Both the position numbers and the translations under genes were made by a program. This document shows positions 44,159 through 51,705 of a stretch of 64,000 bases of DNA, piece by piece (the stretch's first letter is position 1; each line of letters starts with the position of its first letter). The notes beneath the pieces are model-generated. The model saw only the letters and a program-made list of their open reading frames with translations. It was not told the origin of the DNA and searched no databases. Source of the DNA: CBDAPI01 sp964565865 (GTDB lineage Bacteria; Acidobacteriota; UBA6911; RPQK01; CBDAPI01); assembly GCA_964565865.1 (NCBI GenBank), contig CAZMGM010000008.1:1-64000 (forward strand), in the 5' to 3' direction.

Positions 44159-44160
44159 CT

Positions 44161-44853
44161 TCATCTAAGGCGGGACCGGAGAGAATACCGGGTGATGGTC
44201 CACAGGATCCGCGCCCCTGCTCGGGCCACACCGCCCACTGTCCCACTGATCTTTGACATGCCACCTTGCCGGGGAAGCCAGCTGACGGGAATCTCCTTGA
44301 TCCGCAAGCCCTTTAGTAGAGCCAGGATCTGCATTTCGACCGTCCAGCCCCAGGTTTGATCCCGCATTCCCAGTTCCCTGAATGCTTTAGAAGGAATAGC
44401 ACGAAAAGGACCTATGTCCTGAAAGCGATGACCCCAGCGAAAATAGATCAGAGTGGTGGCCAGTTGAGTTCCCCAGCGCTGGGGTGGCGTCATGGCGGAT
44501 TGATCGGGGCGACTGCCCAGTACCAGATCAGCGACCTCTTCGTTCAGGGGGATCAGTAGCGCTGGAATCTCGGCTGCCCGGGTCGAGCCATCCGCATCCA
44601 GAAACAGCAAGATGTCGGGCCAGTCCGCGAGGTGCTCGACGGCGGCAAGGCAGGCCCTCCCGTAGCCCTGAGGACTGGCGAACACGACCTCAGCGCCTGC
44701 CCGGCGAGCCGCTGCCGCCGTGTCGTCTTGGGAGCCGTTGTCAGCAACAACGACCCGGGTGATGCAGTCGGCCGTGTTCTCCAATGCCTCGCCAACCACC
44801 TGGCCGATCGTGGCACTTTCGTTGAGAGCTGGGATGACAACACCTAGTTTCAC
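44161..44853 (-). CDS. family 2 glycosyltransferase (DPM1/GtrB-like)
   Basis: A 230-residue GT-A fold enzyme. N-terminal VVIPALNESATI, VADNGSQDDT and the DXD-type metal motif FLDADGS are intact, followed by FQDIGPFRAI and a catalytic W.VEMQ. It resembles dolichyl/undecaprenyl-phosphate sugar transferases but has no C-terminal membrane helices. The start codon sits one base from the left end of an inverted-end element (44854). Confidence 0.87.
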   Translation of the reverse strand: MKLGVVIPALNESATIGQVVGEALENTADCITRVVVADNGSQDDTAAAARRAGAEVVFASPQGYGRACLAAVEHLADWPDILLFLDADGSTRAAEIPALLIPLNEEVADLVLGSRPDQSAMTPPQRWGTQLATTLIYFRWGHRFQDIGPFRAIPSKAFRELGMRDQTWGWTVEMQILALLKGLRIKEIPVSWLPRQGGMSKISGTVGGVARAGARILWTITRYSLRSRLR

Positions 44854-45025
44854 TTAGAAGCCCGTGGTGAAAGTCCCGGAACCCGAAGGGCACCAGGGGT
44901 TTGCGCCCTCTGGGTGCGTTTCTCGTCGTCGCAAATGAACAAGGATCAGCTTCCTTCTCCCGCCTTACCAGAGAACGCAGTTCCCTGGCGCGCGACCGCG
45001 CGCGACTTTTACCACGGACTGCTAG
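44854..45025. mobile_element. CTAGCAG-end element (MITE-like), full-length copy
   Basis: Left end TTAGAAGCCCGTGGTGAAAG, right end (inverted) CTAGCAGTCCGTGGTAAAAG, internal landmarks CAGGGGTTTGCGCCC, CGTTTCTCGTCGTCG and TTCCCTGGCG. The reverse complement of 61888-62084 carries the same landmarks in the same order. 172 bp, no coding capacity. It fills the whole gap between the divergently placed GT2 start and the stop of the DHS-like gene and supplies that gene's TAG stop (45022-45024). Confidence 0.7.
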
Positions 45026-45963
45026 AGCTGGTTCAAGAGAATGGCAGCCAACAGAGGAATCGTGAGTTCGTGGTGGCCCGTGATAGCGAACCCCCTGCCG
45101 TGTCCTTCCACCGGTCTTCCCAAAACATTCTGGGCAGGCCGGTAGTGCTGAAAGAAATCAAAGTTTGCGGTCGTGAACCCGTACAACTGCCGTCCGCTGT
45201 TGCGGACGGCCGAGACTGCTTTCAAGAAGACTTCCGGAAGTAAAACCGCCGATCCGACATTGATGAACACTCCGCCCTCGTGAAGCCGGGACACTTCCTC
45301 GGTAAAGATTCGAAAGTCGATTTCGGACCCTTTTCCCAGGCTGGCGCCATCGGTGAGGGGATGATTATGGATCGTGTCCGTTCCAAAAGCGACGTGGACC
45401 GTAACCGGGATATCGTTCTGGAAGGACTGTAGGAGGAGCGAGGATTCGGGAAACTTCAGTTCACACGACTGCAGCCGGAGACCCACGGCTTCGCCAATGC
45501 CAAAGTCCTGATCCGCGCCCTGGTTAATTGCCTCGTTCAGGTATTGCCCCGTTTCGCGAGCCATCCCGAAAGCACCTGAGGCGAGTTGTTCTCCGACATT
45601 CTCAGACGTAGATCCGCAGTAGGCAATCTCGAAATCGTGAATCATGACGCTGCCATTGGTGGCAAGGGCGGTAACGAATCCTTCTTCTAACAAGCGGATG
45701 AAGACAGGAGCGAGTCCGGTCTTGATAACGTGTCCGCCCAGCCCCCAGATGATGGCCCGTCCCCTCTCACGTGCTGTACAAATGAGCCTCGCGAGTTCCT
45801 TGATGTCGGCGGCGGCCAGGATACTCGGAAGTGATTCCAGGAACTCCTGGAAGCTGTCCCCAGAAAAGGGCTTTGCGAAGTCATTCCGGTGGACCTTGCT
45901 GAGACGATCCTTCAGAGAATAGTCGTTGATCTGACCGGGTCGAAACTGTTTGTACTTGGACAC
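45022..45963 (-). CDS. deoxyhypusine-synthase-like protein
   Basis: 313 residues from GTG 45963 (AGG eight bases upstream; an earlier frame start would lie inside uvrA). The block IIWGLGGHVIKTGLAPV, then NGSVMIHDFEIAYCGSTSE, resembles the NAD-binding fold of deoxyhypusine synthase, whose usual eukaryotic/archaeal target eIF5A is absent from bacteria. Known bacterial relatives act on polyamines or remain uncharacterised, and the catalytic lysine motif is not obvious here. Downstream of uvrA on the same strand, 16 bases apart. Its stop is provided by the inverted-end element. Confidence 0.7.
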   Translation of the reverse strand: MSKYKQFRPGQINDYSLKDRLSKVHRNDFAKPFSGDSFQEFLESLPSILAAADIKELARLICTARERGRAIIWGLGGHVIKTGLAPVFIRLLEEGFVTALATNGSVMIHDFEIAYCGSTSENVGEQLASGAFGMARETGQYLNEAINQGADQDFGIGEAVGLRLQSCELKFPESSLLLQSFQNDIPVTVHVAFGTDTIHNHPLTDGASLGKGSEIDFRIFTEEVSRLHEGGVFINVGSAVLLPEVFLKAVSAVRNSGRQLYGFTTANFDFFQHYRPAQNVLGRPVEGHGRGFAITGHHELTIPLLAAILLNQL

Positions 45964-45979
45964 GATAAAACCTACGGAA

Positions 45980-48814
45980 TCAGGTTCTCTGCGAGGCCAC
46001 CTGGCTCCTTTTCCCTTTCTTGAACAAGACTCTCCTGAGCGCGTGGCCTGTAAAAGACGAAGGACAGCCGGCCACCTCTTCCGGAGTGCCCTGAGCGACG
46101 ATCTCCCCTCCTTCGCGGCCACCTTCGGGGCCCAGATCCAGGAGCCAGTCGACGCATTTGATGACTTCGAGGTTGTGCTCGATCACGATGACGGTGTTGC
46201 CCAGGGCCACAAGTTCCTGCAGTATATCAAGTAGACGCCGTACATCTTCGAAATGCAGGCCGGTTGTCGGTTCGTCGAGGATGTACATCGTTTCTCCCGT
46301 GGACCGCTTACTCAGTTCGCGGGCCAGCTTGACCCTCTGGGCCTCACCTCCCGAAAGGGTGGTGGCAGGCTGGCCAAGATGTACATAGCCCAGACCCACA
46401 TCAATCAAAGTGCGGAGTTTCCTGTCGATGGCCGGAATGTTCTTCAGCAACGGGTGGGCCTCGCCAATGCTCATGCCTAGAATATCGGCGATCGTACGAC
46501 CCTTGAAACGAACCGAGAGGGTCTCGCGGTTGTAGCGTTTGCCACGACAGGCTTCGCACTCGACGTAAACGTCCGGAAGAAAGCTCATTTCAATTTTCCG
46601 GAGACCGTCTCCCTGACAGACATCGCAGCGACCACCCTTGACATTGAAACTGAAGCGGCCCGGCTTGTAACCACGCACCCGCGATTCTGGGAGCATCGAG
46701 AACAGCTCTCGAATCGGGGTGAAAACCCCCGTGTAGGTGGCCGGGTTGGAGCGTGGGGTCTTGCCGATTGGAGATTGGTCGATCTCGATCACCTTATCAA
46801 TTTTCTCGGCCCCTTTCAGCTGGTCGAAATCACCGGGTTGCAGCAATGAACCGTAGAGCTGCTTGGAAAGCGCCCGATACAGAACTTCGTCGATCAGCGA
46901 CGATTTTCCTGATCCGGAAACGCCGCAAACACCGATGAACCTGCCCAAAGGGAGGGAGACACTTAGGTTTTTCAGGTTGTTGTGCCGTACGCCCGTGATC
47001 TCGAGTACGTTTCCATTGCCTCGACGCCGCTCTACGGGAACGCTGATCTTTCTGGTTCCCGTCAGGTATTGACCGGTCACAGAGTCAGGCTGCTCCATGA
47101 TCTCTCTTAGGCTGCCTGCTGCCACGAGTCGCCCCCCCCCACGCCCGCCTCCTGGCCCTAGGTCAATAACGTAATCAGCAGCTCGAATCGTGTCTTCGTC
47201 GTGCTCGACCAGAACAATAGTATTCCCCAGGTCTCGTAGTTCCTTGAGAGTCTCGAGCAATTTCTGCGTGTCTCGAGGGTGAAGTCCTATCGAAGGTTCA
47301 TCCAGTACATAGAGGACACCTCTAAGCTGAGAGCCGACTTGGGTTGCCAGTCGGATGCGCTGCGCTTCACCTCCAGAGAGCGAGCTGCCCTGTCGGTCCA
47401 TGGTTAGATAACTGAGCCCCACGGCCAGCATGACACGCAGCCGAGCTCTGATCTCCGTCAGAATCGGTCCGGCGATGGCCTGCTCTCGCGAAGTGAGTTG
47501 GATTTGCGCCACCGCCTGATCGCAATCGCGCAGGTCCATTCGGCAGTAGTCAGAAATTGAGAGGCCGTTTACTTTCACCGAGCGGCTGGAGCGTAAGAGG
47601 CGGGTTCCACGGCAGGCTGGACAGTCCGAAGTCGTGAGGAAGGCCTTCAACTGCTGGCGCCTCCTGGAGCTGCTCGTGGAGCGGATGCGCTCTCCGAACC
47701 ACTGGTTGAGCCCGGGGAACACGGCATCATAGGCAACATCGTGATACTGAAATGTGACTCGTTCTTCCGAGCCCTGGGCAAGCGCTCTGATGACTCGTAC
47801 CGGAAGTTTTTTGAACGGGGTCTTAGTCGACTGGTCGTAGTGCTTCAGAAGTGCCTTCAACGACTCGCTGACCAGAGAAGAGAGTTCGGGAAGGTCGATC
47901 TGGAGCTGGACCTTTCCAGCAGGCCGTGAAGTGTCGCGGACCAGGCGTTCCAGATCGACTTCTGACTGAGTTCCAAGACCTTTGCAGGTCGGGCAAGCAC
48001 CGAAACGGCTGTTGAAGGAAAAACTGCGTGTCTCGAGCGTGGGGAAGCTGAGGTTGCATCGAACGCACGCCATGCGTTTGGAGAACAGCATCTCTTCCCC
48101 CCCCAGAATTGAGATACAGGCCGTGCCGTTCGCCAGCCGCAGGGCCTGGCGGATGGAAGACTCCAGACGATGTTTCTGGTCTGAGCGGACAATAAGCCGA
48201 TCCACAACCACATCGATCGAGTGGTTTTTCTTTCTCTCGAGATTAGGGGGGGGCTCCAGAGTTGTATCGCGCCCGTCAACCCGGCATCGCAGGTATCCTT
48301 CCTTGTGAAATCGCTTGAACAACTTCTTGAACTCACCCTTCCGCTCCCGGACAACAGGGGCATAGACGATGATTCGGCTGCCCTTTGGGAGTTCAAAAAT
48401 CTGATTCAGGATTTGTCTGACAGACTGTTTGCTGATCCGGTGGCGGCACTGGGGGCACTCGGGTACACCGATGCTCGCGAAGAGCAATCGGAAGTAATCG
48501 TAGACCTCCGTGATCGTCCCCACGGTGGAGCGGGAGTTGCGATTCGTGGTCTTCTGTTCGATGGCGATTGCCGGAGAAAGACCCTCAATCGTATCCACGT
48601 CCGGCTTTTCCATCTGGGACAGGAACTGTCGCGCGTAGCTGGAAAGCGATTCGATATAACGACGCTGACCTTCTGCGTAGAGCGTATCAAAGGCCAGACT
48701 GCTTTTTCCGGAGCCACTGAGACCAGTTATGACACACAGGCGCTGGCGCGGGATCTCAAGGTTCAAGTCACGCAGGTTGTGTTGCCGAGCTCCCCGGACA
48801 ATAATCCTCCGCAT
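45980..48814 (-). CDS. uvrA: excinuclease ABC subunit A
   Basis: A 944-residue DNA damage sensor of nucleotide excision repair with UvrB/C. Two ABC ATPase halves with P-loops GLSGSGKSS and GVSGSGKSS, two signature motifs (SLSGGEAQRI, TLSGGEAQRV), Walker B regions (LYVLDEPSIGLH, YILDEPTTGLH) and zinc fingers (CVRCNLSFPT...CPTCKG and CDVCQG..., CEACRGKRY). Complete. Confidence 0.96.
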   Translation of the reverse strand: MRRIIVRGARQHNLRDLNLEIPRQRLCVITGLSGSGKSSLAFDTLYAEGQRRYIESLSSYARQFLSQMEKPDVDTIEGLSPAIAIEQKTTNRNSRSTVGTITEVYDYFRLLFASIGVPECPQCRHRISKQSVRQILNQIFELPKGSRIIVYAPVVRERKGEFKKLFKRFHKEGYLRCRVDGRDTTLEPPPNLERKKNHSIDVVVDRLIVRSDQKHRLESSIRQALRLANGTACISILGGEEMLFSKRMACVRCNLSFPTLETRSFSFNSRFGACPTCKGLGTQSEVDLERLVRDTSRPAGKVQLQIDLPELSSLVSESLKALLKHYDQSTKTPFKKLPVRVIRALAQGSEERVTFQYHDVAYDAVFPGLNQWFGERIRSTSSSRRRQQLKAFLTTSDCPACRGTRLLRSSRSVKVNGLSISDYCRMDLRDCDQAVAQIQLTSREQAIAGPILTEIRARLRVMLAVGLSYLTMDRQGSSLSGGEAQRIRLATQVGSQLRGVLYVLDEPSIGLHPRDTQKLLETLKELRDLGNTIVLVEHDEDTIRAADYVIDLGPGGGRGGGRLVAAGSLREIMEQPDSVTGQYLTGTRKISVPVERRRGNGNVLEITGVRHNNLKNLSVSLPLGRFIGVCGVSGSGKSSLIDEVLYRALSKQLYGSLLQPGDFDQLKGAEKIDKVIEIDQSPIGKTPRSNPATYTGVFTPIRELFSMLPESRVRGYKPGRFSFNVKGGRCDVCQGDGLRKIEMSFLPDVYVECEACRGKRYNRETLSVRFKGRTIADILGMSIGEAHPLLKNIPAIDRKLRTLIDVGLGYVHLGQPATTLSGGEAQRVKLARELSKRSTGETMYILDEPTTGLHFEDVRRLLDILQELVALGNTVIVIEHNLEVIKCVDWLLDLGPEGGREGGEIVAQGTPEEVAGCPSSFTGHALRRVLFKKGKRSQVASQRT

Positions 48815-48962
48815 GGCATAAAAGATCTATTCTGACGGGTAGGAGCCCGATTCCGCAACCTCCCGCTGGGGGGAGGGAGGCGCCAGTGGTAAGTTCTCGC
48901 TAGCTGTGTGTCTCCTGGTTGCCCGCCCAAGGCGGCGGCGCCTTGTCGACGTTCGAGATCTT

Positions 48963-49096
48963 GCGCCCGTGGTGCTGGCCACAAAGGTATCATTCCAGGG
49001 GCACCAACTAAGCAGCATTGACTTCCCCTCTTTACTCTGGAGGGAAAGCAGTTTCCCCGGCGCAGGGCCCCTTTGCTTCTACGACGAGCTGCTAAG
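48963..49096. mobile_element. CTAGCAG-end element, diverged copy
   Basis: Left end GCGCCCGTGGTGCTGGCC and right end CTACGACGAGCTGCTAAG resemble the element ends, and internal CAGTTTCCCCGGCGCAGGG matches the TTCCCTGGCG landmark. It lies between uvrA and the PDZ protein gene, next to the latter's stop. Assigned by eye. Confidence 0.4.
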
Positions 49097-49097
49097 A

Positions 49098-50468
49098 TCA
49101 GGGCTTAACTAAAAGCAGGGAGGACTTTACTGTTCCACCCCGAAGGTAGTAGATCCTCAACCTTCCCTCTGGGGCCTGTTCGAAACTCTCCAGCAGGTTC
49201 TGGAAGCTGTCGATTTCTGTCTCATTGATTCGGAAGAGAATGTCCCCCGTCTTGAAGCCGGCTTCAGCCGCGCGGCTTTTTCGCAGGATGGATTTGACCA
49301 GAAAGCCCCCCCCGAACGGAAACGGAATGGGTTCCGCGGTAGAATGGTTGACCAGGTAGACAATCAATCCCAGGTCCATCAAAGGGTTCCAGCCCAGCCG
49401 TTCTACTCGGGGCGGTGTCTTTAGGGAGGTGTAGTTCGCAGCGTCGGGGGCTAGCTCGATGGTCCAGGCGGCTGCGTATTTTGGGTTGCGGCTGCCTGTG
49501 GAAACGACGATCTTCTCGTCGGCGCGGCCCCTTCGGACGTCGAGCAGGACTTTTCTGTCGGTTCCTTTGAAGCGGATGCCATGAATGAGATCCAGCTTGC
49601 CCCGGACCTTGTGGCCGTCGATTCCCATAATGATATCCCGAGCCTGCAGTCCTGAGCTCTCAGCCGGGCTGTTGGGTGTGACCCAATCCACCGTCGGCTG
49701 CTTATCCTCGGCCAGGTATATGCCCAGCCATCCTCCCGGAATACTCTCGCCATGGCCTAGGATTGCAGAGGCTGAAGATTCGATTAGTTCCGAGGGCAGA
49801 ACGTAAGTGTAGGCTAGCTTGTCGTTGTAGCGATGGGGCGACATGTAGACTATGAAACCCAGCAGGTTGCCCTTTGGATCCAGTGCCAGTGCCCCTAGTA
49901 GAGGGCACCGCTGGTTTCTAGTACTAAGGCCGGAAACCTTGAGCACTGAAAAGGGAAGCCAGGACTCGGAACTGCTGGCCAGCAGACAGGCAAGCGCGGG
50001 TGGACAAGTGTTCTCTCCGGCCGGTGCCACATTGAAGTGTTTGAAATTCGGATCAGGAACTCGTGCCAAGGGAGAGGCCCCGGGTAATTCGGCCCGGACA
50101 ATGGCGAGGGAGATCCGGTCATCAAGTCCCACGGGCTGGGCAGGATAGGTCTTCCGCTCTCGTGTCTCCACCGTGAAACGAACCTCGCCAGCCTGCAGAG
50201 ACGGTCTGTGCTCACCCATGAAGAAGACAACGTGGCCTTTTGAATCCAGGACGAAACCTTCGAACGAAACTTTCTCTTGGACCGTTCTCTGTACTTCATA
50301 GTCGTGGCCCAGCAGAATTGCCGAAACTTCCTGCTCGACCAAAACACGAACTAGTGAATGGGTCGGAATCGACACCTGGGACTTATCGTGGACCAGAGCG
50401 CCTGCCCGATGATTGAACGGATAGGCGATCAGCGTCAGGAAGAGTAGAAGGGCTGAGTGACGGGTCAT
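49098..50468 (-). CDS. secreted HtrA-like PDZ protein, protease residues lost
   Basis: A 456-residue exported protein (signal peptide about residues 5-22). An HtrA-like trypsin fold comes first, but the positions of the catalytic His, Asp and Ser read GEHRP, SLAIV and LLGALALDP, so the triad is missing: a pseudo-protease. Two PDZ domains follow (around GWLGIYLAED to about residue 320, and LVKSILRKSRAAEAGFKTGD near the end). It probably acts as a periplasmic peptide-binding sensor or scaffold. Encoded downstream of the anti-sigma gene. Confidence 0.78.
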   Translation of the reverse strand: MTRHSALLLFLTLIAYPFNHRAGALVHDKSQVSIPTHSLVRVLVEQEVSAILLGHDYEVQRTVQEKVSFEGFVLDSKGHVVFFMGEHRPSLQAGEVRFTVETRERKTYPAQPVGLDDRISLAIVRAELPGASPLARVPDPNFKHFNVAPAGENTCPPALACLLASSSESWLPFSVLKVSGLSTRNQRCPLLGALALDPKGNLLGFIVYMSPHRYNDKLAYTYVLPSELIESSASAILGHGESIPGGWLGIYLAEDKQPTVDWVTPNSPAESSGLQARDIIMGIDGHKVRGKLDLIHGIRFKGTDRKVLLDVRRGRADEKIVVSTGSRNPKYAAAWTIELAPDAANYTSLKTPPRVERLGWNPLMDLGLIVYLVNHSTAEPIPFPFGGGFLVKSILRKSRAAEAGFKTGDILFRINETEIDSFQNLLESFEQAPEGRLRIYYLRGGTVKSSLLLVKP

Positions 50469-50492
50469 AAGTTCAACCAGCTCACAGATCTT

Positions 50493-51017
50493 CTAATGAC
50501 TGAGGTACTTCAAGTAGTTCGCCTGTGCCTCGTCTGTCTGTCGCACTTCTATACGGGAGTTTCCCTTCGGCTTCAAGGGTGCCCAGGGGGCAAGCACATA
50601 GATCTGGACCCGAGGGTAGCTAGGATCGAATTCCACGGGCTGTGCCTGATCGAGCAGCAGGGAGGTAGGAGGTGAGATACTCGGACTGACTCGATGGGTG
50701 ACCGGTTCGACAGTGGCTATTGGAGGGGGTGTTCCCACTCCCGACAGGACCACCAGGACCGCCAGCAAAAATCCAGCTGCAGCAATCAGTGGGAAACTGA
50801 GTCGAGAGTTTCTGGAAACCTGATGGATCACCTGTCCGGTGAAATTCAGCGGTGCGGTCTCACGCCGGGCCAGGGATCGGTGTAGTTTCTCAATCTCTCC
50901 CAGTTCCTCGTAGAGCCGGTTACAGGCAGGGCAATTCTTGAGATGCTCTCTGACTTTTCTGTCGAGAAAAGCCCCATCGTCACCCAGAATCCTTTCTTCG
51001 ATCTGTCCACAAGTCAT
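50493..51017 (-). CDS. zinc-finger anti-sigma factor
   Basis: A 174-residue membrane protein: N-terminal zf-HC2/ASD-type domain with HLKNCPACNRLYEEL (HxxxCxxC), then one membrane helix (about 75-95, FPLIAAAGFLLAVLVVLSGV) and a periplasmic Pro-rich tail. It should sequester the ECF sigma factor encoded just upstream (4-base ATGA overlap). The PDZ pseudo-protease gene follows 24 bases later. Confidence 0.85.
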   Translation of the reverse strand: MTCGQIEERILGDDGAFLDRKVREHLKNCPACNRLYEELGEIEKLHRSLARRETAPLNFTGQVIHQVSRNSRLSFPLIAAAGFLLAVLVVLSGVGTPPPIATVEPVTHRVSPSISPPTSLLLDQAQPVEFDPSYPRVQIYVLAPWAPLKPKGNSRIEVRQTDEAQANYLKYLSH

Positions 51018-51619
51018 AAGTTGGCCGAGAGTTTTTCCCTCAGAAGCATCTTGGCCCGGTGTATCCGGGACTTGGCCGTCCCCAGTGAGATCTTCAGGAT
51101 GGTAGCCGTTTCCTCGTAAGACAGTTCCTGTGCCTCTTTCAACATGAAAGCCAGCCGGTATTTCTCGGGCAGAGAATCGATCGCGGTTTGCAAACGCCGC
51201 AGGCGCTCTTTACTTCCCAGTGCGGACTCCGGGGACTCCCTCAAGTCGGGAAGAGGAAAAGTCTGCTCGTCTTTCTGAAACAGCGACATCACGTTGTAAA
51301 AAAAGAATCGCCCCTTTCGTTCGCGTCTTCGTATCTCATCAATAGCGAGGTTGGTAGCGATCCGGTAAATCCAGGTGGAGAACTGATATTTACCCTTGTA
51401 ACGATCGGCGTTGCGAAAAACTCGGATGAACGACTCCTGGGCAAGATCGACGGCCAGTTCGTAATCGTGAAGAAGGTTGTTGAGGTAGTTGACCAGACGG
51501 TCCTGGTATCGGTGGACCAGAGCTTCGAACGCGTCCTCATTCCCTTCCAAATAGGCAGAGACAAGAGCATTGTCGCCGAAGCTGACGAATGACTCTACAA
51601 TGCTAGCTGAACTTCGCAT
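51014..51619 (-). CDS. ECF-type RNA polymerase sigma factor
   Basis: A 201-residue sigma-70 family factor with region 2 (YLEGNEDAFEALVHRYQ, then DLAQESFIRVFRNADRYKG, TWIYRIATNLAIDEIRRR) and region 4 (LPEKYRLAFMLKEAQELSYE, GTAKSRIHRA). It directs transcription of a stress or envelope regulon, held by the zinc-finger anti-sigma encoded immediately downstream. Confidence 0.93.
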   Translation of the reverse strand: MRSSASIVESFVSFGDNALVSAYLEGNEDAFEALVHRYQDRLVNYLNNLLHDYELAVDLAQESFIRVFRNADRYKGKYQFSTWIYRIATNLAIDEIRRRERKGRFFFYNVMSLFQKDEQTFPLPDLRESPESALGSKERLRRLQTAIDSLPEKYRLAFMLKEAQELSYEETATILKISLGTAKSRIHRAKMLLREKLSANL

Positions 51620-51705
51620 GACTGTATAGACGAGGTTCGGGTCCCAGAGGTTCCACCTGTTTCTTGCTCCCAGAACTCAGCACCAAGAACCTAGAACTCG
51701 GAACG

